Assembly: GCA_030432595.1 (NCBI GenBank) | Contig: JAUIGU010000008.1 | Span: 1 to 64,000, forward strand | Length of the DNA: 64,000 nucleotides | Source of the DNA: Phycisphaerae bacterium | Lineage (GTDB): Bacteria > Planctomycetota > Phycisphaerae > Phycisphaerales > Phycisphaeraceae | Direction: 5' to 3' | In this document: positions 11,281 to 20,482 of the stretch, piece by piece | Layout: each line of letters begins with the position of its first letter | Numbering within the stretch: the stretch's first letter is position 1 | The notes under the pieces: generated by a model | Databases searched by the model: none | What the model was told of the DNA's origin: nothing | What the model saw: the letters and a program-made list of their open reading frames with translations, nothing else | Position numbers and translations under genes: made by a program

Positions 11281-13424
11281 GCGGCGCGCCCCCGATCCGC
11301 TTCCGGCGCGGACCGTCGGCCGCGTGCCCAGATCGCCGCGGCCGAACGCGACCACCGCCGCGCCGCGCCTACCGCGTCGGCGTGACCGGACTTCGCCATG
11401 TGGTCCGCGATCTGTGCGGCGCAGCGGCTGCGCCGCGGGTGGAACACGCCGCTGAGTTGCTTGAGCGCGCCGGCCAGCGCCTCGACCCCCGCGTCGCCGC
11501 GCGACAGCAGGACCGTGGCGACGCGGTCGATCAAGGCGGGTTCGGGCACGCCGTCTTCGAATTGTCCACCCAGAACGCGCCCCAGCACCGCCTGCGACGC
11601 GTCGTCGTCCTGGCCGAGCAGCCGCTCGAGGGCCATGTCGCGGATGTCGCGGTCGGGGTGGTTCAGGAGCGTCTCGGCGGCGTCGGCCGGCCATGTCGGG
11701 CTGCCGGCGAACAGCGCGGCGAAGGCGGCCGCGCGCCCCGACGGATCGTTCTGCGTCAGTTGCGTGCCCAGCCAGCGCGTCGCCATCTTGAACGGCATCG
11801 GCCCCAACAGTTCGACCAGCCGCGGCAGACGTGCCGGGTCCTCGACGCGGAGCTGACCGACCGCGGGTTCCAACGCGGCCGGTCCCAGGCTGCGGAGCGC
11901 GTCGCGCAGCGACCGCACGCTCTGGGGCGCGGTCTCGGAAACAGCGCGCCGGGCGGCGTCCACGAGCATTTCCGGCGGCGAAAGACGCAGCAGCGTCCCG
12001 ACGTCCGTCGCCGACCCGCCGTCTTCGAGCAAGCGATCCAGCACCCCCGGATCGTCGAACGCACGGCCCGCGCGCTCCAGAAACAGGCGCGCCGCCTCCA
12101 GCACCGGTTCGGCCCCGCCGCGCGTGAGCCGCGTCTGGGCCGCACGCACCGCCGCCGCCACCGACGGCAACGAGCCGTTGGCCACGAGGTCCTCCGCGGC
12201 CCGCGCCAGAAACGACATCGGCTCGGGGCACGGGCCCGCATCGTCCACATACGTCTCGGTCAGGTGGATCGCGATGTGCGCCGCGTGCAGGCGCAGCACC
12301 GGCCCGGCGAACGCCTCGCCGTGACGCCGCGACCACGCCGTCGCTTCGCCGACCGCCGCGTCCGTCGCCACCTGCTCGAGTTGCCGGAGGTAGTCCGGCG
12401 GGGTGTAGTCGGTGGGGTCGTGTTGGGTCAGCAGTTCCTGAAGCGACGCGCCCACGCCTGTTTCGTCGTCGCTTTCACCGGTGCTTTCCCCCTGATTGCG
12501 TTCCTGACCGGCCCCGAGCGCCGCGAGTTTGGCGCACATCAGCAGCGACTGACGCGTCGCCTGCGTCAAGTTCCCGTCGAGCGCCGCGAGCGCGGACAAC
12601 ACCGCCTCCGGCGGCCCGTCGGCGTTGGGCAGCGTGTCGGCCAGCGCCGACGGTGCCGCGTCCAGCAGCGCCTTCCGCAACGCCGGCGTCAAGGTCTCGA
12701 CAAAGGAGCTGATCCGCGCGAGCTTCTCGGCCTGCTGTGCGTCGTCGGGCTGCGCGTTGACCGTCTGCGCCGCACGGTGAAGCCGGTCGTGCAAGAGGCG
12801 CATCGTTCCGTCCGCGTCGCGGCCGGCTTCCTGGCCGATCCACCGCGCCGCCGCCTGGAGCTGTTCTTGCCCGTCGTGTTCGTTGCCCGATGGGTCCAGC
12901 AAACTTTCGACCAGCGCGTTCCAGGTAAACGCCCGGCCGCCGGAAGCCTCTCTTCGATCCGACGCGTCCTGAACCCGGATGCGGTCGTAATCCAGCGGCA
13001 CGCAGGTCACCGCCCCACCGCTGCGCGACGCGACGCGGTCCACCAGGTCGCGGACATCCACGGTCTTGTGCTGAAGGGCTTCGGCCCACGCCGCCACCGC
13101 GCCGCGGAGGTCGGCCTCGCCGGCCGACGCACTCACCCGCACCACGCCCACATCCAGGTGGTGCCACGCCTCGGCCAGCAGGCGAAGCTCTTCGGGCGCG
13201 TCGAACTCGGTCGCATCGATAAAAAGACAGCCGGCCCCCACGCCGATCATCCATTCGCCGCCGGGCGTGTGGAGTTGCTTCACCGCGGCCGCGACCTGCC
13301 CGCCGACCAGCGGGTGCGCCGGCTCGTACAGGCGCGCGGCCTGCACCGCCCGCGCCAGCGCCAGCACAAAACCCGGCGGCGCGGCCGCGTCACGGCCATC
13401 CGGAATGAAATCGCTTTCAGTCAA
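11277..13424 (-). CDS. Large helical-repeat protein coupled to HD-GYP gene
   Basis: This 715-residue cytoplasmic-looking protein has no recognised enzyme motif. The N-terminal third has ARAVQAARLYEPAHPLVGGQV, a phrase also echoed in the HD-GYP partner (SLYGPEHATLRDHL), and an alternating strand/helix region (GAGCLFIDATEFDAPEELRLL). The C-terminal half is Ala/Leu-rich helices resembling HEAT repeats (LLNHPDRDIRDMALERLL). Start is TTG at 13424 with GAGG about 6 nt upstream; the stop overlaps the GTG of the HD-GYP gene. I infer a regulatory or scaffolding partner of that phosphodiesterase. Confidence 0.65.
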   Translation of the reverse strand: MTESDFIPDGRDAAAPPGFVLALARAVQAARLYEPAHPLVGGQVAAAVKQLHTPGGEWMIGVGAGCLFIDATEFDAPEELRLLAEAWHHLDVGVVRVSASAGEADLRGAVAAWAEALQHKTVDVRDLVDRVASRSGGAVTCVPLDYDRIRVQDASDRREASGGRAFTWNALVESLLDPSGNEHDGQEQLQAAARWIGQEAGRDADGTMRLLHDRLHRAAQTVNAQPDDAQQAEKLARISSFVETLTPALRKALLDAAPSALADTLPNADGPPEAVLSALAALDGNLTQATRQSLLMCAKLAALGAGQERNQGESTGESDDETGVGASLQELLTQHDPTDYTPPDYLRQLEQVATDAAVGEATAWSRRHGEAFAGPVLRLHAAHIAIHLTETYVDDAGPCPEPMSFLARAAEDLVANGSLPSVAAAVRAAQTRLTRGGAEPVLEAARLFLERAGRAFDDPGVLDRLLEDGGSATDVGTLLRLSPPEMLVDAARRAVSETAPQSVRSLRDALRSLGPAALEPAVGQLRVEDPARLPRLVELLGPMPFKMATRWLGTQLTQNDPSGRAAAFAALFAGSPTWPADAAETLLNHPDRDIRDMALERLLGQDDDASQAVLGRVLGGQFEDGVPEPALIDRVATVLLSRGDAGVEALAGALKQLSGVFHPRRSRCAAQIADHMAKSGHADAVGAARRWSRSAAAIWARGRRSAPEADRGRAA

Positions 13425-13505
13425 ATGACCCTCGAAAAACAGCGACGCTCCGACTCCGTAGATATCGGCCGAACGCCGCCTTGCGCCAAGATGAACAAGG
13501 GTTTT

Positions 13506-14240
13506 TCAGACGTCTAAGCGCGGCGTATCCAGATCGGGTCCCCCGGTCGCCGCGGGCTCGTGTGCGGCCGCACACGCCCGGCCCCGCCGTTCCAGCCGGC
13601 GGATGTGTTCCTGCAGGTCGTCCATCGTCGGGTGCAGCGCCTGGACCCTCCGATAACACGCCAACGCCTTGTCCACCCGCCCGAGTTGCACATACGCGTG
13701 CCCCATCCCCGCGATCGCGCCGAAATGGCACGGCATCAGCGAAACCGCTTCTTCGAAACGACGGATCGCCTCCTCGTAGCGCTCCAGCAGGAACAGCGCC
13801 ATCGCATTCTGATTCCGCGCCTCGGCGAAGTCCGGGTCCAGCTCGATCGCCCGCTCCAGCGCGGCCAGCGCTTCTTCGTAACGGCCTGCTGCGATCAGCT
13901 CGACGCCCTCCGAAAACACGCCCAGCGATCGATCGTTCCCCAGCCGGAACCACACGCTCCACAGCGCGTGCTCGGCGGTGTGCGCCACCGTCGGCTGTTT
14001 GTCCAGCAACGCCTTGGCCAGCAGCGCCACCGCGCAGCAGCGCCCCACCAATCCCAGGCACAGCGCCGCCGTCTGCCGCACGTCCGGGCAGGGGTCGCTC
14101 AAAAACGCACGGAAGTCGGCCGGCTCGTAATGCGAACGCAACTCGTACGCCAACGCTTCGGCGTCGCCGGTCTCAAGAACGGGACGCACCCGCTGGAGAA
14201 AAAGGTTCGACTTTTGGGTCACGGCGGGCTCGAATTCCAT
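13506..14240 (-). CDS. HEAT/TPR repeat protein
   Basis: A 244-residue soluble protein. Residues about 30-110 are HEAT-like helices (DPCPDVRQTAALCLGLVG), and about 125-220 are three TPR units with classic spacing (YEEALAALERAIELDPDFAEA, then YEEAIRRFEEAV and VDKALACYRRVQALHP). It should act as a protein-protein adaptor. The ATG at 14240 (MEFEPAVTQK) was chosen because the longer upstream frame is arginine- and cysteine-rich and unlike a conserved N-terminus. It is transcribed in the same direction as the HD-GYP pair and diverges from the PilZ gene. Confidence 0.7.
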   Translation of the reverse strand: MEFEPAVTQKSNLFLQRVRPVLETGDAEALAYELRSHYEPADFRAFLSDPCPDVRQTAALCLGLVGRCCAVALLAKALLDKQPTVAHTAEHALWSVWFRLGNDRSLGVFSEGVELIAAGRYEEALAALERAIELDPDFAEARNQNAMALFLLERYEEAIRRFEEAVSLMPCHFGAIAGMGHAYVQLGRVDKALACYRRVQALHPTMDDLQEHIRRLERRGRACAAAHEPAATGGPDLDTPRLDV

Positions 14241-14472
14241 TCGCGAGGATCGACAGAACGGCGTGACCTTCACGCACCTCCCACATCTGACACTACGCGC
14301 GGCGCTACGGCCGATTCCACAAAGCGCAAACAGGAACCGAACGGAATACGCCCCGCATACAAACCACCCCGGAGGTTCATCGGTCCGCGCGGGCGGGCGG
14401 GTGTGCGCGTCCGGTAACTCCGAGCGCGGCCTCGATTGCGAAGGTTCTCCCGGCCGGCCCGATAGGCCGGCC

Positions 14473-14844
14473 ATGAACCTGCGCTACGCCCCCGACCCCG
14501 ACGGACTCATGCCCGGCGGCCCCGCCACCGGCCCGGACCGCCGACGCTTCCGCCGACACGCGCTGGACCGCCCGGTGAAGCTCCGCTGCGACGCGACCGG
14601 GCGGACCTACCACGCCGAGGGCGTCGACGCCTCGGCCGGCGGCGTCCTGCTGCGCGTCGAACACGACCGCGGGTTCCCGATCGGCCAGCCGCTGCGCGTG
14701 GGCATCCCGCCGCGCCGCGACACCGCCCTGCTCCTGGCCGACGACCTGGCCGACGCCCGCGTGGTGCGCTGCCTCTCGCACGGCGACGCCCGGTACGTCG
14801 CCATCGCGTTCGACGTCCCGGTGTTCCACGCCGAGGCCGGGTGA
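14473..14844 (+). CDS. PilZ domain protein
   Basis: A 123-residue single-domain protein with the c-di-GMP-binding signature of PilZ: the arginine-rich stretch DRRRFRRHALDRPVKLRC (about residues 23-40) followed by DASAGGVLLRV, which corresponds to the D/N-x-S-x-x-G motif. Length is standard for a stand-alone PilZ receptor. It diverges from the HEAT/TPR gene and lies within 4 kb of an HD-GYP phosphodiesterase. The start ATG at 14473 has only a weak ribosome site (CCGGCC); a longer reading frame upstream is not supported. Confidence 0.8.
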   Translation: MNLRYAPDPDGLMPGGPATGPDRRRFRRHALDRPVKLRCDATGRTYHAEGVDASAGGVLLRVEHDRGFPIGQPLRVGIPPRRDTALLLADDLADARVVRCLSHGDARYVAIAFDVPVFHAEAG

Positions 14845-14846
14845 CT

Positions 14847-14852
14847 TACAGT
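14847..14852 (+). promoter_or_regulatory. -10-like hexamer for gene at 14861
   Basis: TACAGT ends 8 nt before the GTG at 14861 and begins only 2 nt after the stop codon of the PilZ gene. No Shine-Dalgarno is present. Confidence 0.35.
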
Positions 14853-14860
14853 CGCGTCCC

Positions 14861-15283
14861 GTGCGCGTTCGACAACTGCAACACCCCGACTGGAAGTGGT
14901 CGCGCTGGCTCGGACCCTTCGCGGTCGTACTGACTTTGCTGTTCATCTGGCTGACCACAGAGGTGTACGGCCCCGAAAGACCTGCGGTGCTGGTCGTGGC
15001 GGCGGGCCTTGTCATGGTGGTGTGGGCACTGTATTTCGCCGCGGCGCGGAAGAACTACCGCCACGTTCTGAGCACGCTTCAGCGCGGTCAATGCCTTGAC
15101 TGCGCCTACGACCTGCGGGGCACGGTCGCCGCGGGCGGGAAAACCTGCCCCGAGTGCGGAGCATCGATCCACCCCAGCGTGTGGCGACACCTCGATCAGC
15201 GCGGATCGCTCAGGCGACCCGCGCTAAGCACATCGGAAGCGGGAGCTGGCAACGCCGAACCGCCGGCACCGCACGCACCGTAA
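14861..15283 (+). CDS. Two-TM membrane protein with zinc ribbon (CYDLRG type)
   Basis: This 140-residue protein has two transmembrane helices (about residues 18-34, FAVVLTLLFIWLTTEVY, and 40-59) followed by a four-cysteine zinc ribbon: CLDCAYDLRG, then CPECGASI about 14 residues on. From general knowledge, this CxxCxYDLRG...CPECG arrangement after membrane helices is very common in planctomycete proteins of unknown function. Start is GTG at 14861. Its 3' end overlaps the convergent MBL gene by 74 bp (15210-15283). Confidence 0.65.
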   Translation: MRVRQLQHPDWKWSRWLGPFAVVLTLLFIWLTTEVYGPERPAVLVVAAGLVMVVWALYFAAARKNYRHVLSTLQRGQCLDCAYDLRGTVAAGGKTCPECGASIHPSVWRHLDQRGSLRRPALSTSEAGAGNAEPPAPHAP

Positions 15284-16196
15284 TCCAACGCGTCCGGCGG
15301 CGTTGATGCGTCTGGATCACCCGGCGTTTCATCGTTGCGTCCTGTTCGAAACACCGACGCACTTTCGTGGGGTGGTTGCACTGCGACGAGCGGTGCAGCA
15401 GCACGATGTTCCGCGGCGCGTTCCGCGGGTCCGCGGCGTCGATGGCCTGCACCGCCGCGAGCGCCTGATCGTTGCTGAGGTGCCCGCTGTCCGAGAGGTT
15501 GCGCCGGTTCACGAAGCTGGGGCGCGGGCTGTGGATGGTCATGTGGTGGTCGTAGTTGCTCTCGAGGCAGAGCACGTCCACGCCCGCGAAGCGTTCGACC
15601 AACTCGCCCGGGACGTGGCCCAGGTCCGTCGCGTAGCCGACACTGCCGCCGGCAACCTCGAACCGGTACGCAGTCGTGCCCTGGCGGTCGTGCTGGCAGC
15701 GCACGGTCGTGGCGGTGACGCCCGGCGCGACGCGCACCGCCGGGCCGTGCTCGAACGGCTCGACCAGGCCCGCGTCGAACAGCCGCGCCGCGCCCTCGCA
15801 CCGGCCCAGCATCGGCAGGTGCCAGTGGTGGCACAACACCCGCACGCCCAGGTCCGCCAGCACCGAACACCACCGCGGGCGGAAGTGGTCCGTGTCGAAG
15901 TGCGTGACGCACACCGCGCGGAGCTGCGCGAGGTCGACGCCGGCCTGGGCCATCCGCCGGGCCGTGCTGCGCGGGCCGAACCCCGCATCGACCATGACCA
16001 GTTCCTCCGTCCCGTCCACCGCGCGGCGGCGGATCAGCGTCGCGTTGCCGCCCGACCCCGAGCCCAGCACGCACACCGACCCGCGCGGCCCCGAACGCGA
16101 CACGGCGCGCCGGCGCGACGAAACGGCGGGTCCGTCCGACGAAACCGCGGGGCCTTGGGCAAACAGTGCGGGTTGTGCGGGCGGCGTCGCGGCCAT
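15210..16196 (-). CDS. MBL-fold metallo-hydrolase (YycJ/WalJ-like)
   Basis: The roughly 328-residue protein belongs to the metallo-beta-lactamase superfamily. The metal-binding motif is THFDTDHF. Later ligands appear in YATDLGHV and the typical YycJ-type LCLESNYDHHM, and the N-terminal strand is SVCVLGSGSGGNATLI. The substrate may be a nucleic acid or phosphodiester, but this is by family analogy. The ATG at 16196 is preferred over an upstream TTG. The C-terminal 40 residues are arginine-rich and overlap the opposite-strand zinc-ribbon gene. Confidence 0.8.
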   Translation of the reverse strand: MAATPPAQPALFAQGPAVSSDGPAVSSRRRAVSRSGPRGSVCVLGSGSGGNATLIRRRAVDGTEELVMVDAGFGPRSTARRMAQAGVDLAQLRAVCVTHFDTDHFRPRWCSVLADLGVRVLCHHWHLPMLGRCEGAARLFDAGLVEPFEHGPAVRVAPGVTATTVRCQHDRQGTTAYRFEVAGGSVGYATDLGHVPGELVERFAGVDVLCLESNYDHHMTIHSPRPSFVNRRNLSDSGHLSNDQALAAVQAIDAADPRNAPRNIVLLHRSSQCNHPTKVRRCFEQDATMKRRVIQTHQRRRTRWITVRAVPAVRRCQLPLPMCLARVA

Positions 16197-16375
16197 CGAA
16201 CGCTTACGGCTCAAGTCGTGGCGACCCGCGGCACGGCGTTATGCACGGTTCACCGGAGTCGGGGAAGGACCAGGATCCAGCAGGGGGATTGTCCAACCGC
16301 GCCGGCCGCCGATCAACCCGGCCCGCGGAGAACGCCCGACCGGCCCGACGCCACGCATCCCGGGGAGGACCCGCC

Positions 16376-16657
16376 GTGAACCACGCCCAACGAAACGCCC
16401 GCCACCCGCTCGGCCGCCGCCGGATGCTCCCCGCTCTGGCCGCCGCGGCGAGCGTGGCGTTTTTGGCCGGCTGCATGGGCAAGCCCCGGGCCATGGTCAA
16501 CGTCGAGCCCAGCTACGTCCATGACCGCGTGGCCAACCCGGACGAACGCGCATCCGCGGTGTGGCCCGTGCCGCGCGACCGCCAGGCCCGCGCCGAACGC
16601 ATCATGGCGACCACCACCAGCCCGTACGTCGCCGAGACGGCCTTCCTCGAGCACTGA
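16376..16657 (+). CDS. Small lipoprotein
   Basis: A 93-residue protein with a lipoprotein signal: Arg-rich n-region, hydrophobic ALAAAASVAFLAGC and the lipobox cysteine at about residue 33. The mature part is short and polar (VNVEPSYVHDRVANPDERAS) and ends ATTTSPYVAETAFLEH. No known family is evident. GTG at 16376 is chosen as start because GGGGAGG lies about 8 nt upstream. It stands alone between the MBL gene and lpxD, both on the opposite strand. Confidence 0.6.
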   Translation: MNHAQRNARHPLGRRRMLPALAAAASVAFLAGCMGKPRAMVNVEPSYVHDRVANPDERASAVWPVPRDRQARAERIMATTTSPYVAETAFLEH

Positions 16658-16720
16658 CGCCCGCGGGCGTTTCGTCAAACCCCAACCATAACTTTCGCGA
16701 CCCCCGCGACAGCGCATGCG

Positions 16721-17806
16721 TCATGCGTGGCCCGTGTCGAACCGGGCTTCCAACGCCCCGACCTGCCGCTCGAGCCGCTTCACCACCGCGGCGAGTTCCG
16801 GCAGTCGCTGTTGCTGCAGCAGCAGTCGCTTGGTCTGCGTCAACGGCTGCGCGGGCGTGCCGCCCCACGACTCGCCCGGCGGGACGTCGTGCATGACCTT
16901 GCTGCTGGCGGCGATCTTCGCCCCGTCGCCGAGGGTCAGGTGCCCCGCGACGCCGACCTGCCCACCCATCACCACATACGCGCCGGTGGTGACGCTGCCC
17001 GCGACGCCCACGCCCGCGACGAAGAGGTTGTGCGGCCCGATCGTGCAGCCGTGCCCGATCACCACGTGGTCGCTGAACTTCGTGCCCCGGCCGATCACGG
17101 TCGAGCCCAGCGTCGCACGGTCGATGGCGCAGCACGCGCCCATCTCGACGTCGTCTTCCACAACCGCGTTGCCGGCGCAGGGGATCTTGTGGTGCCTCAC
17201 TTCGTCGTCTTCGGGCGCTTTGGCCGTCGCGTAGCCCAGGCCGTCCTGCCCGATGGACGTATTGGCGTGCAGCACGACGCGGTCGCCCAGCACGCAGCCG
17301 TCGTACACGCACACGCCCGGGTGCAGCACGCAGTCGTCGCCGATCACCGCCTGCTTGCCGACGTAGACGTTCGGGTACAGCGTGACGCGCCGACCGATCT
17401 TCGCGCCGCGGGCCACATACGCGCCGGGCCGGATCGTGCACAACTCGCCGACCTCGGCCGTGTCGTCGATCCACGCCTGCGCGTCGATCCCCACCGGCGG
17501 CAACGGGCGGAACCCGTGCAGCACCGTCATCGCCTGACGGAACGCGAAGTACGGGTCGTCGTGGACCCACAGCGTCCGGCCTTCGAAACGCGCGGCGTGG
17601 TCGGCGGACAGAAGCACGCACCCCGCGGCGCTCTCGAGCGCCGGTTCGACGTAGCGCGGGTTGGCCAGGAACGACAACGCCTCCGCGTCGGCGTCGGGCA
17701 GCGTTGCGCACCGGCGGATGCGCCGATCCGCCTCGCCCACCGCGTGCCCGCCGAACCGCGCCGCCAGCGCCGCCACCGTCGTGTCCGGATCGGTCCGGTC
17801 CTGCAT
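16721..17806 (-). CDS. lpxD: UDP-3-O-acylglucosamine N-acyltransferase LpxD
   Basis: LpxD adds the second acyl chain to UDP-3-O-acylglucosamine in lipid A synthesis, in the cytoplasm. The 361-residue protein has the N-terminal uridine-binding domain (DADAEALSFLANPRYVEPAL) and about ten left-handed beta-helix hexapeptide rungs (TIRPGAYVARGAKIGRRVTL onward). The active-site histidine is in DHVVIGHGCTIGPHN, and the family phrase ANTSIGQDGLGYA is present. The C-terminal helix carries RLPELAAVVKRLERQVGALE. It points to an LPS-bearing outer membrane. It is isolated from lpxA/lpxC here. TAAACT lies 6 nt before the ATG. Confidence 0.92.
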   Translation of the reverse strand: MQDRTDPDTTVAALAARFGGHAVGEADRRIRRCATLPDADAEALSFLANPRYVEPALESAAGCVLLSADHAARFEGRTLWVHDDPYFAFRQAMTVLHGFRPLPPVGIDAQAWIDDTAEVGELCTIRPGAYVARGAKIGRRVTLYPNVYVGKQAVIGDDCVLHPGVCVYDGCVLGDRVVLHANTSIGQDGLGYATAKAPEDDEVRHHKIPCAGNAVVEDDVEMGACCAIDRATLGSTVIGRGTKFSDHVVIGHGCTIGPHNLFVAGVGVAGSVTTGAYVVMGGQVGVAGHLTLGDGAKIAASSKVMHDVPPGESWGGTPAQPLTQTKRLLLQQQRLPELAAVVKRLERQVGALEARFDTGHA

Positions 17807-17812
17807 CCGTGG

Positions 17813-17818
17813 AGTTTA
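17813..17818 (-). promoter_or_regulatory. -10-like hexamer for leaderless lpxD
   Basis: TAAACT on the minus strand ends 6 nt before the lpxD ATG (spacer CCACGG), with no Shine-Dalgarno sequence. The hexamer and spacing are identical to those before gcvP. Confidence 0.5.
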
Positions 17819-17911
17819 CCGGCGCACAGTCGCCACGCCGGTTGTGGGTCGTCGTTCACTTTGCTTTCAGTGCCCGGTTGTGTTTGCGACGGGGTGTCGC
17901 GCTGCATGTGC

Positions 17912-17917
17912 TAGAAT
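17912..17917 (+). promoter_or_regulatory. Possible -10 box of the ATP-grasp operon
   Basis: TAGAAT lies 49 nt before the ATG at 17967, in the intergenic region after the divergent lpxD start. No good -35 hexamer is found at 16-18 nt, so this is tentative. Confidence 0.3.
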
Positions 17918-17966
17918 GCGAACGCGGGATAGACCGCCTGCTGGCCCCGCATCTCTTTTGCCCGGC

Positions 17967-19487
17967 ATGAGACTCCAACCCTACCGCCTCGCCGACGCCT
18001 TCGACGAGCTGATCACCGAAAACGGCCGCCCGCGCCCCGCGGCCGAGGCCTTGTCACGCCGCCTCGCCACCCTGCCCGACGGCGAACTGGTCAAAAAGCA
18101 GGCCGCCGCCGAGTCCGCGCTCTTCGAGGCCGGCATCACCTTCAGCGTCTACGGCAACGGCGACGACCCCGCCAACACCGAACGCATCATCCCCTTCGAC
18201 GTCGTCCCCCGCATCATCCCCGGCGCCGAGTGGGACCGCCTCGAGCAGGGCCTCATCCAGCGCATCACCGCGCTCAACCACTTCGTCGAAGACGTCTACC
18301 ACGAACGACGCATCATCAAGGAAGGCGTCGTCCCCGAGCAGTTCGTCGAGCTCAACCAGCCGACCTGGGCCGCCTGCCGCAACATCCGCCCGCCCGGCGA
18401 CGTGTGGTGCCACATCTCCGGCATCGACCTGGTCCGCGACCGCCAGGGCGAGTTCCGCGTCCTCGAAGACAACCTCCGCTGCCCCTCGGGCGTGTCGTAC
18501 GTCCTCGAAAACCGGCGCGTGCTCAAGCAGACCTTCCCGCACGTCTTCGGCGAGCTCAACGTCCGCAGCGTCGATGACTACCCCGACCAGTTGCTGCAGA
18601 CGCTGCAGAGCCTGGCCCACGACGCGGTCGATCGGCCGTGCGTCGTGGTGATGACGCCGGGCATCTACAACTCGGCGTACTTCGAGCACGCGTACCTCGC
18701 GCAGCAGATGGGCGTGCCGCTGGTGCAGGGCTCGGACCTGATCGTGCATGACGGCTACGTGCAGATGCGCACCACCGCCGGGCTCTCGCGCGTTGACGTG
18801 GTCTACCGCCGCATCGACGACGCGTTCCTGGACCCCAAGGCGTTCCGCCCCGACTCGATGCTCGGGGTGCCGGGCATCATGGACGTCTACCGAAAGGGCC
18901 GGGTCGCCATCGCCAACGCCCCGGGCACGGGCATCGCCGACAACAAAGTCATCTACGCCTTCGTGCCCGACATGATCCGGTTCTACCTCGACACGGATCC
19001 GATCCTGCAGAACGTCGACACGTTCCTCTGCGCCCGTGAAAAGGACCGGCAGCACGTCCTGGCCAACCTGGCCGAGCTGGTGGTCAAGCCCGCGCACGAG
19101 GCCGGCGGCAAGGGCATCGTCATCGGGCCGCACGCCTCGCAGGAGACGCTCGACAAAGCCGCCGCCGACATCCAGGCCGACCCGGCCAACTTCATCGCTC
19201 AGCCCGTGCTGTCGCTCTCGACGGTCCCGACGATCTGCGACGAAGCCATTGCGCCGCGTCACGTCGACCTTCGGCCGTACATCCTCATGGGGTCGCAGGG
19301 CTGCCACGTCATCGCCGGCGGGCTGACCCGCGTCGCGCTGCGCGAGGGCTCGCTGATCGTCAATTCTTCGCAGGGCGGCGGCACGAAGGACACGTGGGTC
19401 GTCGACCCCTCGCCGTTCCGGGCCGACTTCGCCCCGCCGGGCATGTCGCAGAGCCAGTCCCAGTCGACCGGCGGGGGTGACGCATGA
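17967..19487 (+). CDS. Circularly permuted ATP-grasp type 2 protein
   Basis: The 506-residue protein carries the circularly permuted ATP-grasp fold. Recognisable segments are NGDDPANTERIIPFDVVPRI, EFRVLEDNLRCPSGVSYVLE (with the ED...N metal/ATP residues), AIANAPGTGIADNKVIYAF, and VVKPAHEAGGKGI, the nucleotide-binding lysine loop. It should form an amide or peptide bond using ATP. Its stop overlaps the ATG of the next gene (ATGA at 19484), and that gene overlaps a transglutaminase gene in turn. Comparative genomics links this trio to peptide tagging or synthesis; the product is unknown. The ATG at 17967 begins the conserved MRLQPYRLADAFDEL. Confidence 0.88.
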   Translation: MRLQPYRLADAFDELITENGRPRPAAEALSRRLATLPDGELVKKQAAAESALFEAGITFSVYGNGDDPANTERIIPFDVVPRIIPGAEWDRLEQGLIQRITALNHFVEDVYHERRIIKEGVVPEQFVELNQPTWAACRNIRPPGDVWCHISGIDLVRDRQGEFRVLEDNLRCPSGVSYVLENRRVLKQTFPHVFGELNVRSVDDYPDQLLQTLQSLAHDAVDRPCVVVMTPGIYNSAYFEHAYLAQQMGVPLVQGSDLIVHDGYVQMRTTAGLSRVDVVYRRIDDAFLDPKAFRPDSMLGVPGIMDVYRKGRVAIANAPGTGIADNKVIYAFVPDMIRFYLDTDPILQNVDTFLCAREKDRQHVLANLAELVVKPAHEAGGKGIVIGPHASQETLDKAAADIQADPANFIAQPVLSLSTVPTICDEAIAPRHVDLRPYILMGSQGCHVIAGGLTRVALREGSLIVNSSQGGGTKDTWVVDPSPFRADFAPPGMSQSQSQSTGGGDA

Positions 19488-20482
19488 CCGCCCCGATGCT
19501 CGCCCGCGTCGCTAACACCGTGTACTGGATGAGCCGGTACGTCGAGCGCGCCGAGAACACCGCCCGGTTCATCGACGTCAACCTCCAACTCACCCTCGAC
19601 CGCACCGGCGGGATCAACGCCCAGTGGATGCCGCTGGTCAGCATCGCCGGCGCGGAAAAAGCCTTCATCGAACGGTACAAGGAGCCGACGCGCGACAACG
19701 TGCTCCACTTCCTCACCCTCGACCCCGACTACCCCAACTCCATCTTCTCCTGCGTCGCCGCCGCCCGCGAGAACGCCCGCACCGTCCGCGAGACCATCAC
19801 CACCGAGATGTGGGAGCAGGTCAACGAGCTCTACCACGTCATGCGCAACGCGCAGCCCGAGTTCCTCAGCCACCACTTCTACCGCGGCGCCAAACGCACC
19901 GCCATGCTCTTCACCGCCATCACCGACAACGCCATGTCCCGCACGCTCGGCTGGGACTTCGCCCAGCTCGGACGCATGCTCGAACGCGCCGACAACACCT
20001 CCCGCATCCTCGACGTCAAGTACTTCCTGCTCCTGCCCACCCCCGAAGATGTCGGCTCCAACCTCGATGTCATCCAGTGGCGCGCCCTGCTCCACTCCAC
20101 CGACGCCCTGGAGATGTACCGGCAGACGTACGGCCCGATCACGCCGCGCAACGTCGCCGACTTCCTCGTCCTCAACCGCGACTTCCCCCGCTCCATGGCC
20201 TTCTGCCTCTACCGCGCCGCCCGCGCCCTCACCCGCATCCGCGGCGACGACGCCCACCACTCCCCCAACCTCGTCCGCCGACGCCTCGGCCAGCTCCAGA
20301 GCGACCTCGAATACGCCACCATCGACGAGGTCATCGGCCAGGGCATGCACGAATACCTCGACGGCTTCCAGACCCGGCTCAACCAGATCGGCGACGCCGT
20401 CAACGCCGCCTTCTTCCAGCCACGCGACCGCGAGGAGGCGGAGCCGTCCGAACCCAAAGGCACGCCCGCAGCGACATCGTGA
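19484..20482 (+). CDS. Alpha-E domain protein
   Basis: A 332-residue, mostly helical protein that begins MLARVANTVYWMSRYVERAE, the hallmark opening of the alpha-E family. Further family features are VRETITTEMWEQVNELYH and LGWDFAQLGRMLERADNTSRILDVKY. No catalytic motif is known. It is almost always encoded next to circularly permuted ATP-grasp and transglutaminase genes, and here it overlaps both by 4 bp (ATGA at the 5' end, GTGA at the 3' end). This predicts tightly coupled production of a three-protein complex or pathway. Confidence 0.88.
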   Translation: MTAPMLARVANTVYWMSRYVERAENTARFIDVNLQLTLDRTGGINAQWMPLVSIAGAEKAFIERYKEPTRDNVLHFLTLDPDYPNSIFSCVAAARENARTVRETITTEMWEQVNELYHVMRNAQPEFLSHHFYRGAKRTAMLFTAITDNAMSRTLGWDFAQLGRMLERADNTSRILDVKYFLLLPTPEDVGSNLDVIQWRALLHSTDALEMYRQTYGPITPRNVADFLVLNRDFPRSMAFCLYRAARALTRIRGDDAHHSPNLVRRRLGQLQSDLEYATIDEVIGQGMHEYLDGFQTRLNQIGDAVNAAFFQPRDREEAEPSEPKGTPAATS

